This document shows positions 26,528 to 35,477 of a stretch of DNA of 64,000 nucleotides, piece by piece. The position numbers and the translations under genes were made by a program. Position 1 is the first letter of the stretch. Each line of letters begins with the position of its first letter. Origin of the DNA: Candidatus Methylomirabilota bacterium (lineage in GTDB: Bacteria; Methylomirabilota; Methylomirabilia; Rokubacteriales; CSP1-6); the NCBI GenBank assembly GCA_035764725.1, contig DASTYT010000153.1, positions 24,462 to 88,461 on the forward strand, read 5' to 3'. Under the pieces are notes generated by a model, which did no database searches, had not been told where the DNA came from, and saw only the letters and a list, made by a program, of their open reading frames with translations.

Positions 26528-27685
26528 TCAGGGGTTTCCGGTTCCCGATCCGAGCGCGTCCGAGAGCCGTCGCCCTAGATGCCCGCCGATGGCGCCGGCC
26601 ACCAGCACCAGCACGACGGCAGCAGCCGATTCGCCCGGGCCCGGCACCTGCGGCGCGAAGGCCGGGTTGCCGGCGAATGCGCGGCCCGAGGTGACGAGAA
26701 GGGCGGCGCCGTGAGCCATGGCGGCCAGCTCGGGGCGCTGGCGGGGGCCGACCAGGACCAGCGCGAGCACGGGGATCACGCTGATCAGGTGGAAGAGGCC
26801 GCCGATGGCGCCCGGCGTGCCGCCGCTCTTTCGCGCGATGGCATTGGCGAGCGCGATGGGCGAGGTGGGATCCTTGGCCATCTCCTCCTCGATCACCGAC
26901 ACCGGCTGCAGGCTCTCGAAGCCCACACGCGCGATCCACGTGCCGATGACGCCGGTGGCGATGACCAGGGTCAGCACCGCGAGCGGCATCCAGCGTCGCC
27001 CCGCGAGGCGCGCGGCCGGGATCAGCGCCAAGGGCAGGATCAGCGCGGAGAGAATGGCGAGGGTGAAGAACCGCACGCCGCCGTGCACGTAGGCGACGAG
27101 GCTCGACGGCTCCACGGTGAGGTGCAGTCCGCGGAAGAGCCCTGCGCCGGCCACCGCGATGCCGAGGAGGCGCGCGGCGCCGTCGGCGTAGAGCTCGCGC
27201 GCGATGAGGAGACACCCCCAGCTGTTGACGACCCCGCCCGCGATCCCGAGCAGATGCGGCGGGCTCCACAGCGTGACGTCGAGGCCGAAGAGACGGTGCC
27301 AGAGATCGTCGATGGGCGCGGCGAGCACGGTGAGCGCCATGCCCCACGCCGCGAGGTGAAAGCCCCGCGTGCCCTCGAGGCCGGCCACGCGCAGGCGCGC
27401 AACCGGCGCGCCCCCACGGAGGGTGTCGAAAGCCAGCATGCCGAACGACAGCAGCCCCGCCAGGGTCACGCCCGCGTAGGTCATGAGATGCGGCGCGATC
27501 CAGAACGTGTCGCGTCCGATGCGCACGTGCCACTGGATGTCCCACTGCACGCCCCAGCCGGTCACGAGCTTCGCGGCGCAGAGCATCCAGAAGACGGCGC
27601 GATGGAGCGCGAGCGAATCCGTGCGCGCGGCGGCGGCGCCCGTCGCGTACGGCGCACCCAGCGGGATTCCCACCGGCTCAGGCAT
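26528..27685 (-). CDS. Polytopic membrane protein of unknown function
   Basis: The 385-residue protein has about nine to ten helices. Histidine and tryptophan residues in and near the early helices (WDIQWHVRIGRDTFWIAPHL and WSPPHLLGIAGG) suggest metal or cofactor contacts. I do not recognise the family. A small inverted repeat CCAGT-N4-ACTGG (27693-27706) sits just upstream of the start. It is followed by the SDR gene with a 2-nt gap. Confidence 0.75.
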   Translation of the reverse strand: MPEPVGIPLGAPYATGAAAARTDSLALHRAVFWMLCAAKLVTGWGVQWDIQWHVRIGRDTFWIAPHLMTYAGVTLAGLLSFGMLAFDTLRGGAPVARLRVAGLEGTRGFHLAAWGMALTVLAAPIDDLWHRLFGLDVTLWSPPHLLGIAGGVVNSWGCLLIARELYADGAARLLGIAVAGAGLFRGLHLTVEPSSLVAYVHGGVRFFTLAILSALILPLALIPAARLAGRRWMPLAVLTLVIATGVIGTWIARVGFESLQPVSVIEEEMAKDPTSPIALANAIARKSGGTPGAIGGLFHLISVIPVLALVLVGPRQRPELAAMAHGAALLVTSGRAFAGNPAFAPQVPGPGESAAAVVLVLVAGAIGGHLGRRLSDALGSGTGNP

Positions 27686-27717
27686 GGCGGCGCCAGTTTA
27701 CACTGGCCGGCGCGGCC

Positions 27718-28707
27718 TCACTCGATGACGAGGTCGGCCTGCACCAGCACCGAGGGCGGCACGGTCAGGCGGAGGGCCTTGGCCGTCCGCAGATTGACCG
27801 TGAAGTCGAACTTGGTCGGCATCTCGACGGGGAGATCGGCCGGGCGGGCGCCTTTGAGGATGCGGTCCACGTAGTCGGCGCCGCGTCGATAGGCGGTATC
27901 CAGGCTCGGCCCATACGCGATGAACCCGCCGGCCTCGGCGAAGTCCCGGTAGATCGACACCAGCGGCAGCGATTGTCGCGCGGCCAGCTCGGTGACCCGC
28001 TTGCGATGCTTGGTCATCGCGCCGTCGTCCATGACGAATACGGCTTCGGCGCGGGTCCGCGCCGCCGCCTGGAACACCGCGACGAAATCGGGGGGTTCCC
28101 CGACGGGCAGCCGCGCGAATTGGAGGCCGAGCTGCAGGCATCGCCGCTCGGTCTCCTTGACGACGACCAGGCCGCCCGGATTGTCCTCCTTGTAGAGCGC
28201 GGCGACCCGCGTGATGCTCGGCGCGACCTCGTGCAGGAGCTGTATCCCCTTGGCCGCCAGCTCGTCGGGCATGAAGGCCACGCCCGTGACGTTGCCGCCG
28301 GGCCGGGCGAGACTCCCGACCAGGCCTTGCCCGACCGGATCCGCGACGCGCATGATGACGATCGGGACGGTCGAGGTGGCCTTCTTCGCCGCCTGGACCG
28401 ACGGCGTGTTCACGGCGAGGATGACGTCGACCTTGAGCCGGAGCAGCTCCTCGGCGAGCGCGGGGAGCCGGTCGCTGCGCCCCCCCGCGTTTCGCACGTC
28501 GATCGCGATGTTCCGGCCTTCGACCTGGCCGAGCCGACCGAGCTCCTCGCGCACGGTCTCGAGCAGACCCGGCTGGAGATCCTGCGCGAGGACCCCGAGC
28601 CGGTGTGTCTTCGCCACCTGCGCGTCGGCGGCGGCAGGGAAGGTGAAGAGCATGCAAGCCACGGCGATGGAAAGTGTGCGGAGCGAGGCGCGGGCCCCTG
28701 GGGACAT
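27718..28707 (-). CDS. ABC transporter substrate-binding protein (ABC_sub_bind type)
   Basis: The 329-residue protein has a signal peptide (LSIAVACMLFTFPAAADAQ) and a periplasmic-binding fold of the ABC_sub_bind (YtrF/TrpX-like) family, with VDVILAVNTPSVQAAKK, DPVGQGLVGSLARPGGNVTG and a C-terminal NLRTAKALRLTVP. The last motif is diagnostic of the family. No permease or ATPase gene lies nearby, so it is an orphan binding protein. The ligand is unknown. Confidence 0.9.
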   Translation of the reverse strand: MSPGARASLRTLSIAVACMLFTFPAAADAQVAKTHRLGVLAQDLQPGLLETVREELGRLGQVEGRNIAIDVRNAGGRSDRLPALAEELLRLKVDVILAVNTPSVQAAKKATSTVPIVIMRVADPVGQGLVGSLARPGGNVTGVAFMPDELAAKGIQLLHEVAPSITRVAALYKEDNPGGLVVVKETERRCLQLGLQFARLPVGEPPDFVAVFQAAARTRAEAVFVMDDGAMTKHRKRVTELAARQSLPLVSIYRDFAEAGGFIAYGPSLDTAYRRGADYVDRILKGARPADLPVEMPTKFDFTVNLRTAKALRLTVPPSVLVQADLVIE

Positions 28708-28761
28708 GCCGCGGCCAGTCTACAACGGACCGGCGCGCGGCGGCGTGTTATCCTGCCTTCA

Positions 28762-28944
28762 ATGGCCGAGGAAAGCACCCGCCACCTGCTCAAGCTCTTC
28801 GGCGTCGCGGTGACGACCTTCGAGGAAGCGGTCGAGGCCGGCACCGGTGACGGCGCGCGCAAGGCGGAAGCCGAGCTCCGCGCGCGCATGAAGGAGCTGA
28901 TCGCGCTCGTCGAGCGCCTCTCGGAGCGCGCGGCCAAGCTCTAG
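28762..28944 (+). CDS. Small helical protein
   Basis: The 60-residue product (MAEESTRHLLKLFGVAVTTF, then a charged helix with ARMKELIALVERLSERAA) is predicted to be two amphipathic helices, the second coiled-coil-like. No family is recognised. It starts about 9 nt after a TTATCC -10-like box, and the last base of its stop codon is the first base of the next start (28944), which supports it as a real gene. Confidence 0.65.
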   Translation: MAEESTRHLLKLFGVAVTTFEEAVEAGTGDGARKAEAELRARMKELIALVERLSERAAKL

Positions 28945-29699
28945 TGCCGCCGAGCCGCATCGTCTCGCTCGTCCCCAGCATCACCGAGATCCTCTTCGCG
29001 CTCGGCGTGGGGGACGCGGTGGTCGGCTGCACCATCTACTGCACGCAGCCCCCCGAGGGCGTGGCCACCAAGACCCGCATCGGCGGCGAGAAGAATCCCA
29101 AGCTCGAGCTGATCCGCGACCTCGGCACCGACCTCGTGATCGCCAACGTCGAGGAGAACCTGCGCGAGCACGTGGAGACCCTGCGCGGCTGGGGCCTTGC
29201 CGTCCACGTGGTGTATCCCCGGACCGTGGTGGAGGGGATCGCGCTCGTGCGGGAGCTGGGCGAGGTGGTGGGCGCAGCCGCCCGCGGCGTCACCCTCGCG
29301 GCCGACCTCGCGGCGCGCCACGCGGCGGCCCGTGCGGCGCTCGCCCGCCGTGCGCCGGCGCGGGTGTTCTGTCCCATCTGGCGGAACCCCTACATGACGC
29401 TCAACCGGGACACCTACGTCCACGACATGCTCGCGACCTGCGGGGGCGCGAACGTGTTCGCGGACGCGTCGAAGCGCTATCCGGAGGTGAGCCTGGGCGA
29501 GGTCGCGGCGGCGGCGCCGGACGTCATCCTGCTGCCCGACGAGCCGTATCGCTTCCGCCGCGTGCACGCGGCCGACTTCGAGCCCTATCCCGCGCTGCGC
29601 GCCGCCCGGGTGCGCTTCGTGGACGGCAAGCTACTGTCCTGGTACGGTCCCCGCATCGGCGAGGCGCTGGAAACCCTGCCGGGCCTCCTCGCCGCCTGA
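28944..29699 (+). CDS. BtuF-like cobalamin/metal-chelate binding protein
   Basis: The 251-residue protein has the helical-backbone metal-receptor fold. It opens RIVSLVPSITEILFALGVGDAVVG, has a backbone-helix region rich in Ala/Arg (residues about 110-130), then RNPYMTLNRDTYVHDML and PDVILLPDEPYRF. BtuF-like proteins bind vitamin B12 or siderophores in the periplasm, but no signal peptide is visible here. It may be cytoplasmic, or the real start may be missed. The GTG start shares a base with the previous stop. Confidence 0.82.
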   Translation: MPPSRIVSLVPSITEILFALGVGDAVVGCTIYCTQPPEGVATKTRIGGEKNPKLELIRDLGTDLVIANVEENLREHVETLRGWGLAVHVVYPRTVVEGIALVRELGEVVGAAARGVTLAADLAARHAAARAALARRAPARVFCPIWRNPYMTLNRDTYVHDMLATCGGANVFADASKRYPEVSLGEVAAAAPDVILLPDEPYRFRRVHAADFEPYPALRAARVRFVDGKLLSWYGPRIGEALETLPGLLAA

Positions 29700-29705
29700 G
29701 TCCCT

Positions 29706-30167
29706 CTACTCGACCTCCAGGATCATCTCGATCTCGACGGGGATGTTGAACGGCAGCTCCGCCATGCCCACCGCGGAGCGCGCGTGGCGGCCGTTCTCGC
29801 CGAAGACCTCGACCATGAGATCGGAGAAGCCGTTGATCACCTTCGGGGTGTCGGTGAAACCGGGCGCACAGTTCACCATGCCCAGCACCTTCACCACGCG
29901 CTTGACCTTGTCCAAGCTCCCGAGCAGCGCTCTGGCGGAGCCGAGGAGGTTGATCCCCACGCCGCGGGCGACCTTCTGCGCTTCATCGAGCGAGAGATCC
30001 TTGCCGACCTTGCCCGCTGCCCCCGGCTTGCCGTCGACCTGCAGCGGCCCGTGCCCCGACAGGTAGAGGACATTGCCCACGCGCACACCCGGCACGTAGT
30101 TGCCGCCGGGCTTGGGCGGCGATTGAAGGATGATGCCGAGCTCCTTGATGCGGGCTTCTGCGCCCAT
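29706..30167 (-). CDS. RidA-family protein
   Basis: The 153-residue product is a YjgF/RidA protein of the longer subfamily (VGNVLYLSGHGPLQVDGKPG, a central VKVLGMVNCAPGFTDTPKV and a C-terminal PFNIPVEIEMILEVE). Canonical RidA members hydrolyse reactive enamine/imine intermediates, such as those made by threonine dehydratase, and ilvA is in this window. The usual catalytic arginine region reads GRHARSAVGMAELP. A good AAGGAG Shine-Dalgarno precedes the ATG. Confidence 0.9.
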   Translation of the reverse strand: MGAEARIKELGIILQSPPKPGGNYVPGVRVGNVLYLSGHGPLQVDGKPGAAGKVGKDLSLDEAQKVARGVGINLLGSARALLGSLDKVKRVVKVLGMVNCAPGFTDTPKVINGFSDLMVEVFGENGRHARSAVGMAELPFNIPVEIEMILEVE

Positions 30168-30227
30168 GGTGATCTCCTTGCGGGACGGTAGTGGAGAGGA
30201 GTGGACGGAGGCGGCGCGACGCGCCGG

Positions 30228-30521
30228 TCAGGCGCGCCCGCTCATCGAGTCGTCGTCGACGCTGACGAAGAAGAACGCGGGCCCGTCCGAGTCGGCGCGC
30301 CACACAATGGCATCGACGTCGAGCGGCTGACCCTGGGGCGGACGGAAGCGAAGTCGCGCGTTGCTGCCGACGGGAAGCTCTTCCTCCAGGCGCACCTTGG
30401 CGCCGATGGGGCTCAGGTTCACGGTGTGCCGCTCGAAGCTGCGACCGCCGGCCTCGACGGTGACGGGCCACGCCACCCTCGACCGGGGGTGTCTCCGAAG
30501 GTCGGCCATCCGATCGTCCAT
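30228..30521 (-). CDS. PilZ-domain protein
   Basis: The 97-residue product is a stand-alone PilZ domain: RRHPRSRVAWPV supplies the RxxxR motif and NLSPIGAKVRLE the (D/N)xSxxG motif, both needed to bind cyclic di-GMP. It is a likely effector of the second messenger that HD-GYP proteins degrade, and one such protein lies at 44118-46026. A GGAGGAG Shine-Dalgarno precedes the ATG at 30521. A TTGACA at 30590-30585 could be its -35 box. Confidence 0.85.
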   Translation of the reverse strand: MDDRMADLRRHPRSRVAWPVTVEAGGRSFERHTVNLSPIGAKVRLEEELPVGSNARLRFRPPQGQPLDVDAIVWRADSDGPAFFFVSVDDDSMSGRA

Positions 30522-30655
30522 CGGCGATCTCCTCCGTTGTTCGGCGGGTCGAATCGCCCGTAGGTTCGCAGGATTCCCAAGACCTGTCAAGAAAGACGCC
30601 CCCCAAGGAGGACGGACGCCGTGGCAAAATGACGGCACGCCGTCGCGGCGCTCCC

Positions 30656-31450
30656 ATGACCTACCCCGCCACCCCGTCCCCCGCCGCCACCCTGGTCCTC
30701 CTGCGCGATCGACCGACCGGTGTGCTCGAGACCCTGCTGATCCAGCGAAACCGCAAGAGCAAGTTCGCGGCGGGCGACTACGTCTTCGCGGGAGGGAAGG
30801 TTGAGGCGGACGACGTGCCCCCCGATGCCGAGCGCTTCTGCGTGGGCCTCTCCGCGACGACGGCGGCGGCGCGGCTGGGCGGCCTCGAGCCGCGGGACGC
30901 GCTCGGCTACTGGATCGGCGCCATCCGCGAGGCGTTCGAGGAGGTGGGCATGCTGCTTGCCTATGACGCCACGGGCAGCCCCGTGCGCATCGACGCCCCT
31001 CATCACGCACGCTTCGCCGGCTACCGCGCCGCCTGTCAGGCGTCCAACGCCGCCTTCTTCGACATGCTCCGGGCCGAGCGCCTCACGCTCGCCACCGATC
31101 AGCTCGCATACTTCGCCCACTGGATCACGCCCGAGGAACAGCCGATCCGCTTTGACACGCGCTTCTTCGCCGCGCCGGCGCCCGCGGGCCAGTCGCCCGA
31201 GGCGGACGGGCACGAGATCGTCAACCTGCGCTGGCTCTCGCCTGCCGAGGTGCTGGAGGCGCTCCGGCGGAAGGAGATTTCGCTGCGCACGCCCACGCTC
31301 AAGAACCTCGAGCTGGTCGGCGCCTACGCGACCGTCGCGGACGCCGTGGCGGGGCTGGGACGGCGCGAGGTGCCGACGATTCGCCCGCGCATCCTCCAGG
31401 TGGACGGCAAGCCCGTGCCGGTGCTGCCGGGCGATCCCCGCTGGTACTAG
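30656..31450 (+). CDS. Nudix hydrolase
   Basis: The 264-residue protein has the Nudix box split by an insertion: GGKVEADD, then REAFEEVGMLL, which supplies the metal-binding REXXEE-type residues. It belongs to the NUDT19-like branch (CoA/acyl-CoA or nucleotide diphosphatase). The ATG at 30656 was chosen over one at 30629, which lies within a probable -10 box (CAAAAT, 30625-30630). Its stop shares CTAG with the convergent PEP-CTERM gene. Confidence 0.85.
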   Translation: MTYPATPSPAATLVLLRDRPTGVLETLLIQRNRKSKFAAGDYVFAGGKVEADDVPPDAERFCVGLSATTAAARLGGLEPRDALGYWIGAIREAFEEVGMLLAYDATGSPVRIDAPHHARFAGYRAACQASNAAFFDMLRAERLTLATDQLAYFAHWITPEEQPIRFDTRFFAAPAPAGQSPEADGHEIVNLRWLSPAEVLEALRRKEISLRTPTLKNLELVGAYATVADAVAGLGRREVPTIRPRILQVDGKPVPVLPGDPRWY

Positions 31451-31656
31451 CGACGCTCGTCGAGCGGGTTCGATCGTCGACCGTGACGCCGGCGAGACCA
31501 GCCGAGCCAGAACGCCACCGCAATCAGCCCCGTGCCCAGCAGGATGAGGCTGCCCGGCTCGGGGAGCCGCGCGGTCCGGACGCTGGAGAGGATCTCGGCG
31601 CACGCGTGGAGGGGGAGGGTGAGGGTGATCAGCAGGGCCAGCGCTGTCTCGAGCAT
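31447..31656 (-). CDS. Small PEP-CTERM sorting-signal protein
   Basis: The 69-residue product has an N-terminal signal (LETALALLITLTLPLHACA), then only about ten residues before the C-terminal tripartite sorting signal: LPEPGSLILLGTGLIAVAF and a basic tail (WSRRRHGRR). PEP-CTERM proteins are processed by exosortase EpsH and exported with an exopolysaccharide. The mature part is almost absent, so it may be a marker or anchor peptide. The ATG at 31656 has an AGGAGG 11 nt upstream. A sigma54-type promoter precedes it. Confidence 0.75.
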   Translation of the reverse strand: MLETALALLITLTLPLHACAEILSSVRTARLPEPGSLILLGTGLIAVAFWLGWSRRRHGRRSNPLDERR

Positions 31657-31693
31657 CGAGCGGTGAATCCTCCTCTGGCGGATCATGCAACGG

Positions 31694-31709
31694 TGCATGG
31701 TGGATGCCA
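31694..31709 (-). promoter_or_regulatory. Sigma54-like promoter of the PEP-CTERM gene
   Basis: Minus strand TGGCATCCACCATGCA has GG and GC exactly 10 nt apart, matching -24/-12 elements (consensus TGGCAC-N5-TTGC). It lies 37 nt before the start at 31656, with the Shine-Dalgarno between. PEP-CTERM genes are known to be sigma54/PrsR-regulated in other bacteria. Confidence 0.5.
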
Positions 31710-31821
31710 TAGGAATTCGTGCGCCGGCCCCCACACTTAGGGGCTGGTTCCTCCCGACCCCCCCTCCGGAATGTAAAATCTGTCAACACTTGGCCAGGCT
31801 CGACTTCGAGGGCGGTTGAGG

Positions 31822-31827
31822 CATAAT
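31822..31827 (+). promoter_or_regulatory. -10 box of the DAHP synthase gene
   Basis: CATAAT ends 21 nt before the ATG at 31849. No good -35 is seen. The nearby intergenic stretch (31710-31821) otherwise shows nothing I can name. Confidence 0.5.
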
Positions 31828-31848
31828 GGCGGCCTGGAACGAGACCCC

Positions 31849-32907
31849 ATGCCACGTACCCGGGACCTCCGAGTCGAAAACTTCCGCCCCCTCATCCCAC
31901 CCGCCATCCTCCTCGAGGAGCTGCCGCTGGGGGAGCGCGGGTCGGCCACCGTGACCCGCGGGCGCGACGAGGTGTCCCGGATCCTGAACGGCGAGGACGA
32001 CCGCCTGGTCATCGTGGTGGGGCCGTGCTCGATACACGACCCGGCCGCCGCCCTCGACTACGGGCATCGGCTCAAGGCGCTCTCCGACGACCTCGCCGGC
32101 GACCTCTGCATCGTGATGCGGGTGTACTTCGAGAAGCCGCGGACGACCGTGGGCTGGAAAGGTCTCATCAACGACCCGCGGCTCGACGGTAGCTTCGCCA
32201 TCAACGAGGGGCTGCGCCGGGCGCGCCGGCTGCTCGTCGACCTCGCCGAGCTGGGGCTACCCGCGGGGTGCGAATTCCTGGATCCGATTTCCCCGCAGTT
32301 CACCTCCGACCTCGTGAGCTGGGGCGCGATCGGGGCGCGCACCACAGAAAGTCAGGTGCATCGGGAGCTCGCGTCGGGCCTCTCGATGCCGGTGGGATTC
32401 AAGAACGGCACGGACGGCGGCGTGCAGATCGCCATCGACGCCGTCCGCTCGAGCGCGCATCCGCACAGCTTCCTCGGCGTGACGGAGCAAGGCCTCTGCG
32501 CGATCGTGGCCACGCGCGGCAATCCGGACTGTCACGTGATCCTGCGCGGCGGCCAGAGCGGCCCCAACCACGATGCGGCCAGCGTGGGAGCGGTGACGGA
32601 GGCGCTCCGCGCCGCGGGGCTCCCGCCGCGGATCATGGTCGACGCGAGCCACGGCAACAGCGCCAAGGACTACCGGCGGCAGCCGCTCGTGGCGCAGGAC
32701 ATCGCGGAGCAGGTGGCGGGCGGCCGGCGCGCGCTGTTCGGCATGATGCTGGAGAGCTTCCTCGCGGACGGACGGCAGGATCTCACACCCGGCCGGTCGC
32801 TGCACTACGGTCAGAGCATCACCGACGCCTGCATGGGCTGGGAGATGACGGTGCCCGTGCTCCAGGATCTCGCCAAGGCCGTCCGCACCCGCCGCGCCAC
32901 CGCCTAG
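31849..32907 (+). CDS. aroG: 3-deoxy-7-phosphoheptulonate synthase (class I)
   Basis: The 352-residue enzyme joins phosphoenolpyruvate and erythrose 4-phosphate in the first step of the shikimate pathway. It has VVGPCSIHDPAAALDY, the KPRTTVGWKGLINDP phosphate-binding segment, NCHVILRGG-type and DASHGNSAKDY metal and substrate motifs, and a GQSITDACMGWE ending, as in AroF/G/H. Whether it is feedback-inhibited, and by which amino acid, is not readable from sequence. It ends in a CTAG shared with the convergent methyltransferase. Confidence 0.93.
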   Translation: MPRTRDLRVENFRPLIPPAILLEELPLGERGSATVTRGRDEVSRILNGEDDRLVIVVGPCSIHDPAAALDYGHRLKALSDDLAGDLCIVMRVYFEKPRTTVGWKGLINDPRLDGSFAINEGLRRARRLLVDLAELGLPAGCEFLDPISPQFTSDLVSWGAIGARTTESQVHRELASGLSMPVGFKNGTDGGVQIAIDAVRSSAHPHSFLGVTEQGLCAIVATRGNPDCHVILRGGQSGPNHDAASVGAVTEALRAAGLPPRIMVDASHGNSAKDYRRQPLVAQDIAEQVAGGRRALFGMMLESFLADGRQDLTPGRSLHYGQSITDACMGWEMTVPVLQDLAKAVRTRRATA

Positions 32908-33542
32908 CGCGCGCGGTAGCGCACGATCCAGAACCGCTCGAGCGTCTCCCCGCGGACCTCCTCGCCGTGGGGCGCGAGCTGCCGCGCCAGCGCGTCGGGA
33001 TCCACGTAGTTCTTGACGATCTCGTACTCGCGTCCCGCCGAGATCCGGCGCTTCTCGTAGCGATTGCCCGCGGCGTCGGTGCGCGTCTGGATCGTCCGCC
33101 GGCTCGGCACGTCGCGCTCGTCGAACATGAGGACGACCGCGCCCGGGACGAGCCGCGAGTGGAAGGCCGCGAGGAACTCGTCCATGCGCGCCACGTCCAC
33201 GTGGGACAGCCAGAGCGCGGCGAGGCCTGCGTCGAAGCCCCGCGCGCCGGGGGCGTAGGCGTCGGCGCGTGCCAGGGTCACCGGCGCCGCGTAGCGCCGG
33301 GCCCGGGCCAGCGCGAGCGTCTCGGCGTTCACGTCCTCTCCATGCACCGCCAGCGCCACCTGCGCCAGCACGTCGGTCCAGTACCCGGTGCCGCAGGCGA
33401 CCTCGAACACGCGGCGCCCGCGGAACGTCTCGCGCACGCGCTCGCGCAGGATGGGAAGATCGCGCACCCACGCCGGCTGCGCGTAGACCCGCTCGTACTC
33501 CGCCGCCCGCTCGGCGTAGTAGCGGGTCATCTCTTGGGTCAT
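32904..33542 (-). CDS. Class I SAM-dependent methyltransferase
   Basis: The 212-residue protein has motif I VFEVACGTGYWTDVLAQ, then GEDVNAETL, LARADAYAP and LWLSHVDVARMDEFL, typical of class I methyltransferases of the methylase_11/25 type. The RRTIQTRTDAAGNRYEKRRI segment may form the substrate lid. The substrate is unknown. A second ATG at 33530 is possible. It lies downstream of the catabolic operon with an 85-nt gap. Confidence 0.85.
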   Translation of the reverse strand: MTQEMTRYYAERAAEYERVYAQPAWVRDLPILRERVRETFRGRRVFEVACGTGYWTDVLAQVALAVHGEDVNAETLALARARRYAAPVTLARADAYAPGARGFDAGLAALWLSHVDVARMDEFLAAFHSRLVPGAVVLMFDERDVPSRRTIQTRTDAAGNRYEKRRISAGREYEIVKNYVDPDALARQLAPHGEEVRGETLERFWIVRYRAR

Positions 33543-33627
33543 GGCTTGGCGAGCCGCAGCCGCAGGCGAGGCGAGCGGATACGTGATGGTGTCCCGAGCG
33601 GAGCGAGGGCGGCCCGACGACGCACGT

Positions 33628-34656
33628 TTACGGGGTCAGGACGATCTTGCCGAACTGCTTGCCGGCGGCGAGGCGCTCCTGGGCGGCCGCGCCATCCTTC
33701 AGCCGCATCACGGAGTCCACGATGGCCTTGAGGCGGCCGCGGAAGAGCTGGCCCATCACCTCGGCGAACTCCGCGTTGGTCGCCATGGTCGAGCCGATGA
33801 TGGCGATCTGCTTCCAGAACACCTGCCGCACGTCGGTCTCGCAGATGGGCCCGGAGGTGCCGCCGCACGTGACGAGGCGGCCGCCCTTGGCGAGGGCGCG
33901 GATGGCGCCGGGCCAGGTGGCCGCGCCCACGTTCTCCAGCACCACGTCCACGCCGCGGCGGCCCGTCTTCTGACCGACCACCTTGACCCAATCGTCTTTT
34001 GTATAGTTGATGCACTCGTCCGCGCCCAGGGCGCGGGCGCGCTCGAGCTTCTCGTCGCTGGAGGAGGTGACCCACACCCGCGCCCCGCAGAGCTTGCCGA
34101 TCTGCACGCCGGTGGAGGACACGCCGCCGCCCACGCCGATGATGAGGAGATCCTCCCCCGGGCGGAGCTTGGCCTGCGAGACGAGCATGCGCCACGCCGT
34201 CATGTTGACGAGGATGAACGCGGCGGCGTCCTCGAACTTCACGTGGTCGGGGAGCTTCAGCACCTTGCTCCCGTCCACCTTCACGAGCTCGGCGAGCCCG
34301 CCCTGGGTGTGCTCGCCCAGGATGCCGTAGGACACGCAGAGGCTGTGCTGCCCCTTCTGGCAGTACTCGCAGCGCCCGCAGTGGAGGTTCGGGTTCACCG
34401 CGACCCGGTCGCCCACCGCGACGCCGGACACCGACGCGCCCACCTGCTCGACGATGCCGGCGATGTCGCAGCCCGTCCAGAAGGGCAGCGGTAGCTTGAG
34501 CCCGGGCAGGCCTTCGCGGACGAAGAGATCGAGATGATTGAGCGCCGCCGCCTTCACCCGCACGAGCACGTCGCCCGGACCGGGCTGGGGATCGGCGACG
34601 TCCTGATACGCGAGCTTGTCGATCCCGCCGTGCTCCTTGAACGCGAGGGCTTTCAT
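33628..34656 (-). CDS. Zinc-containing MDR alcohol dehydrogenase/quinone reductase
   Basis: The 342-residue protein has a GroES-like domain, the structural-zinc cysteine lobe HCGRCEYCQKGQHSLC and the nucleotide-binding loop GVGGGVSSTGVQIGKLCGA. It belongs to the zinc MDR group and probably oxidises an alcohol or reduces an enone in the catabolic operon. It starts 7 nt after the enoyl-CoA hydratase stop, with GGGGAG upstream of the ATG. Confidence 0.88.
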   Translation of the reverse strand: MKALAFKEHGGIDKLAYQDVADPQPGPGDVLVRVKAAALNHLDLFVREGLPGLKLPLPFWTGCDIAGIVEQVGASVSGVAVGDRVAVNPNLHCGRCEYCQKGQHSLCVSYGILGEHTQGGLAELVKVDGSKVLKLPDHVKFEDAAAFILVNMTAWRMLVSQAKLRPGEDLLIIGVGGGVSSTGVQIGKLCGARVWVTSSSDEKLERARALGADECINYTKDDWVKVVGQKTGRRGVDVVLENVGAATWPGAIRALAKGGRLVTCGGTSGPICETDVRQVFWKQIAIIGSTMATNAEFAEVMGQLFRGRLKAIVDSVMRLKDGAAAQERLAAGKQFGKIVLTP

Positions 34657-34663
34657 GCGGTCT

Positions 34664-35467
34664 TCATCTCCCCTTGAAATTGGCGCGCTTGCGCTCGGCG
34701 CCCGCGCGCATGCCTTCCAGACGGTCCTCCGACAGGAGCACGCCGGCGGCCAGATCGGCCTCGAGGGCGAGCCAGGCCTCGCGGTCGCGCCAGTACGTGC
34801 CGTTGATGCTCTGCTTGGCCGCCTGCACGGCGAGGGGAGCGTTGCCTGCGATCTCCGCGGCGAGGTCGGCCACGCGGGCGGAAAGGTCGGAAGAGGGGTA
34901 GACGGCGTTGACCAGGCCGATGCGCAGCGCCTCCGCGGCGTCGATGCGCCGCGCGGAGTAGATCAGCTCCTTGGCCTTGCCGATCCCCACCGTGCGGGGA
35001 AGGCGCTGGGTGCCGCCCATGTCGGGCACGATCCCGACCTGCACCTCGGGAATGGAGAACACCGTGCCCTCGGCCGCCACGCGGATGTCGCAGCAGAGCG
35101 CCAGCTCGAGCCCGCCGCCGATGCACACGCGCTGGATGGCCGCGATCACCGGCACGCGGCAGGACTCCAGCCGCGAGAAGCATTCCTGGAGATGCTTCAA
35201 GTGCGTGCGGATACCCGCGAGCGCCTGGGGCGGCGTCTCGCTCTCCGGGCGCTTCAGGGTCGAGCCGGCCTTGAGGTCGAGCCCCGCGCAGAAGGCGCCG
35301 CCCGCGCCGGTGAGCACGGCGACCCGCACGTCCTTCGCGCGGTCCACCTGGCCCGCGGCCTCGGCGAGGGCCTCCCACATCTCCACGTCGAGCGCGTTCA
35401 GCCGCTCGGGCTTGTTGAGCGTGATCGTGGCCACCGGCGCCTTGATCTCGACCTGGATCTTATCCAT
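34664..35467 (-). CDS. Enoyl-CoA hydratase/isomerase
   Basis: The 267-residue crotonase-fold enzyme has NKPERLNALDVEMW, the first oxyanion-hole segment GAGGAFCAGLDLKAG, the second one with RVCIGGGLELALCCDIRVAA, and a catalytic Glu in FSIPEVQVGIVPD. It should hydrate an enoyl-CoA. The catalytic Glu of the first helix is not obvious, so an isomerase role is possible. The start is ATG at 35467, 10 nt after the LLM gene stop. Confidence 0.88.
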   Translation of the reverse strand: MDKIQVEIKAPVATITLNKPERLNALDVEMWEALAEAAGQVDRAKDVRVAVLTGAGGAFCAGLDLKAGSTLKRPESETPPQALAGIRTHLKHLQECFSRLESCRVPVIAAIQRVCIGGGLELALCCDIRVAAEGTVFSIPEVQVGIVPDMGGTQRLPRTVGIGKAKELIYSARRIDAAEALRIGLVNAVYPSSDLSARVADLAAEIAGNAPLAVQAAKQSINGTYWRDREAWLALEADLAAGVLLSEDRLEGMRAGAERKRANFKGR

Positions 35468-35477
35468 GGCAGTCCTC

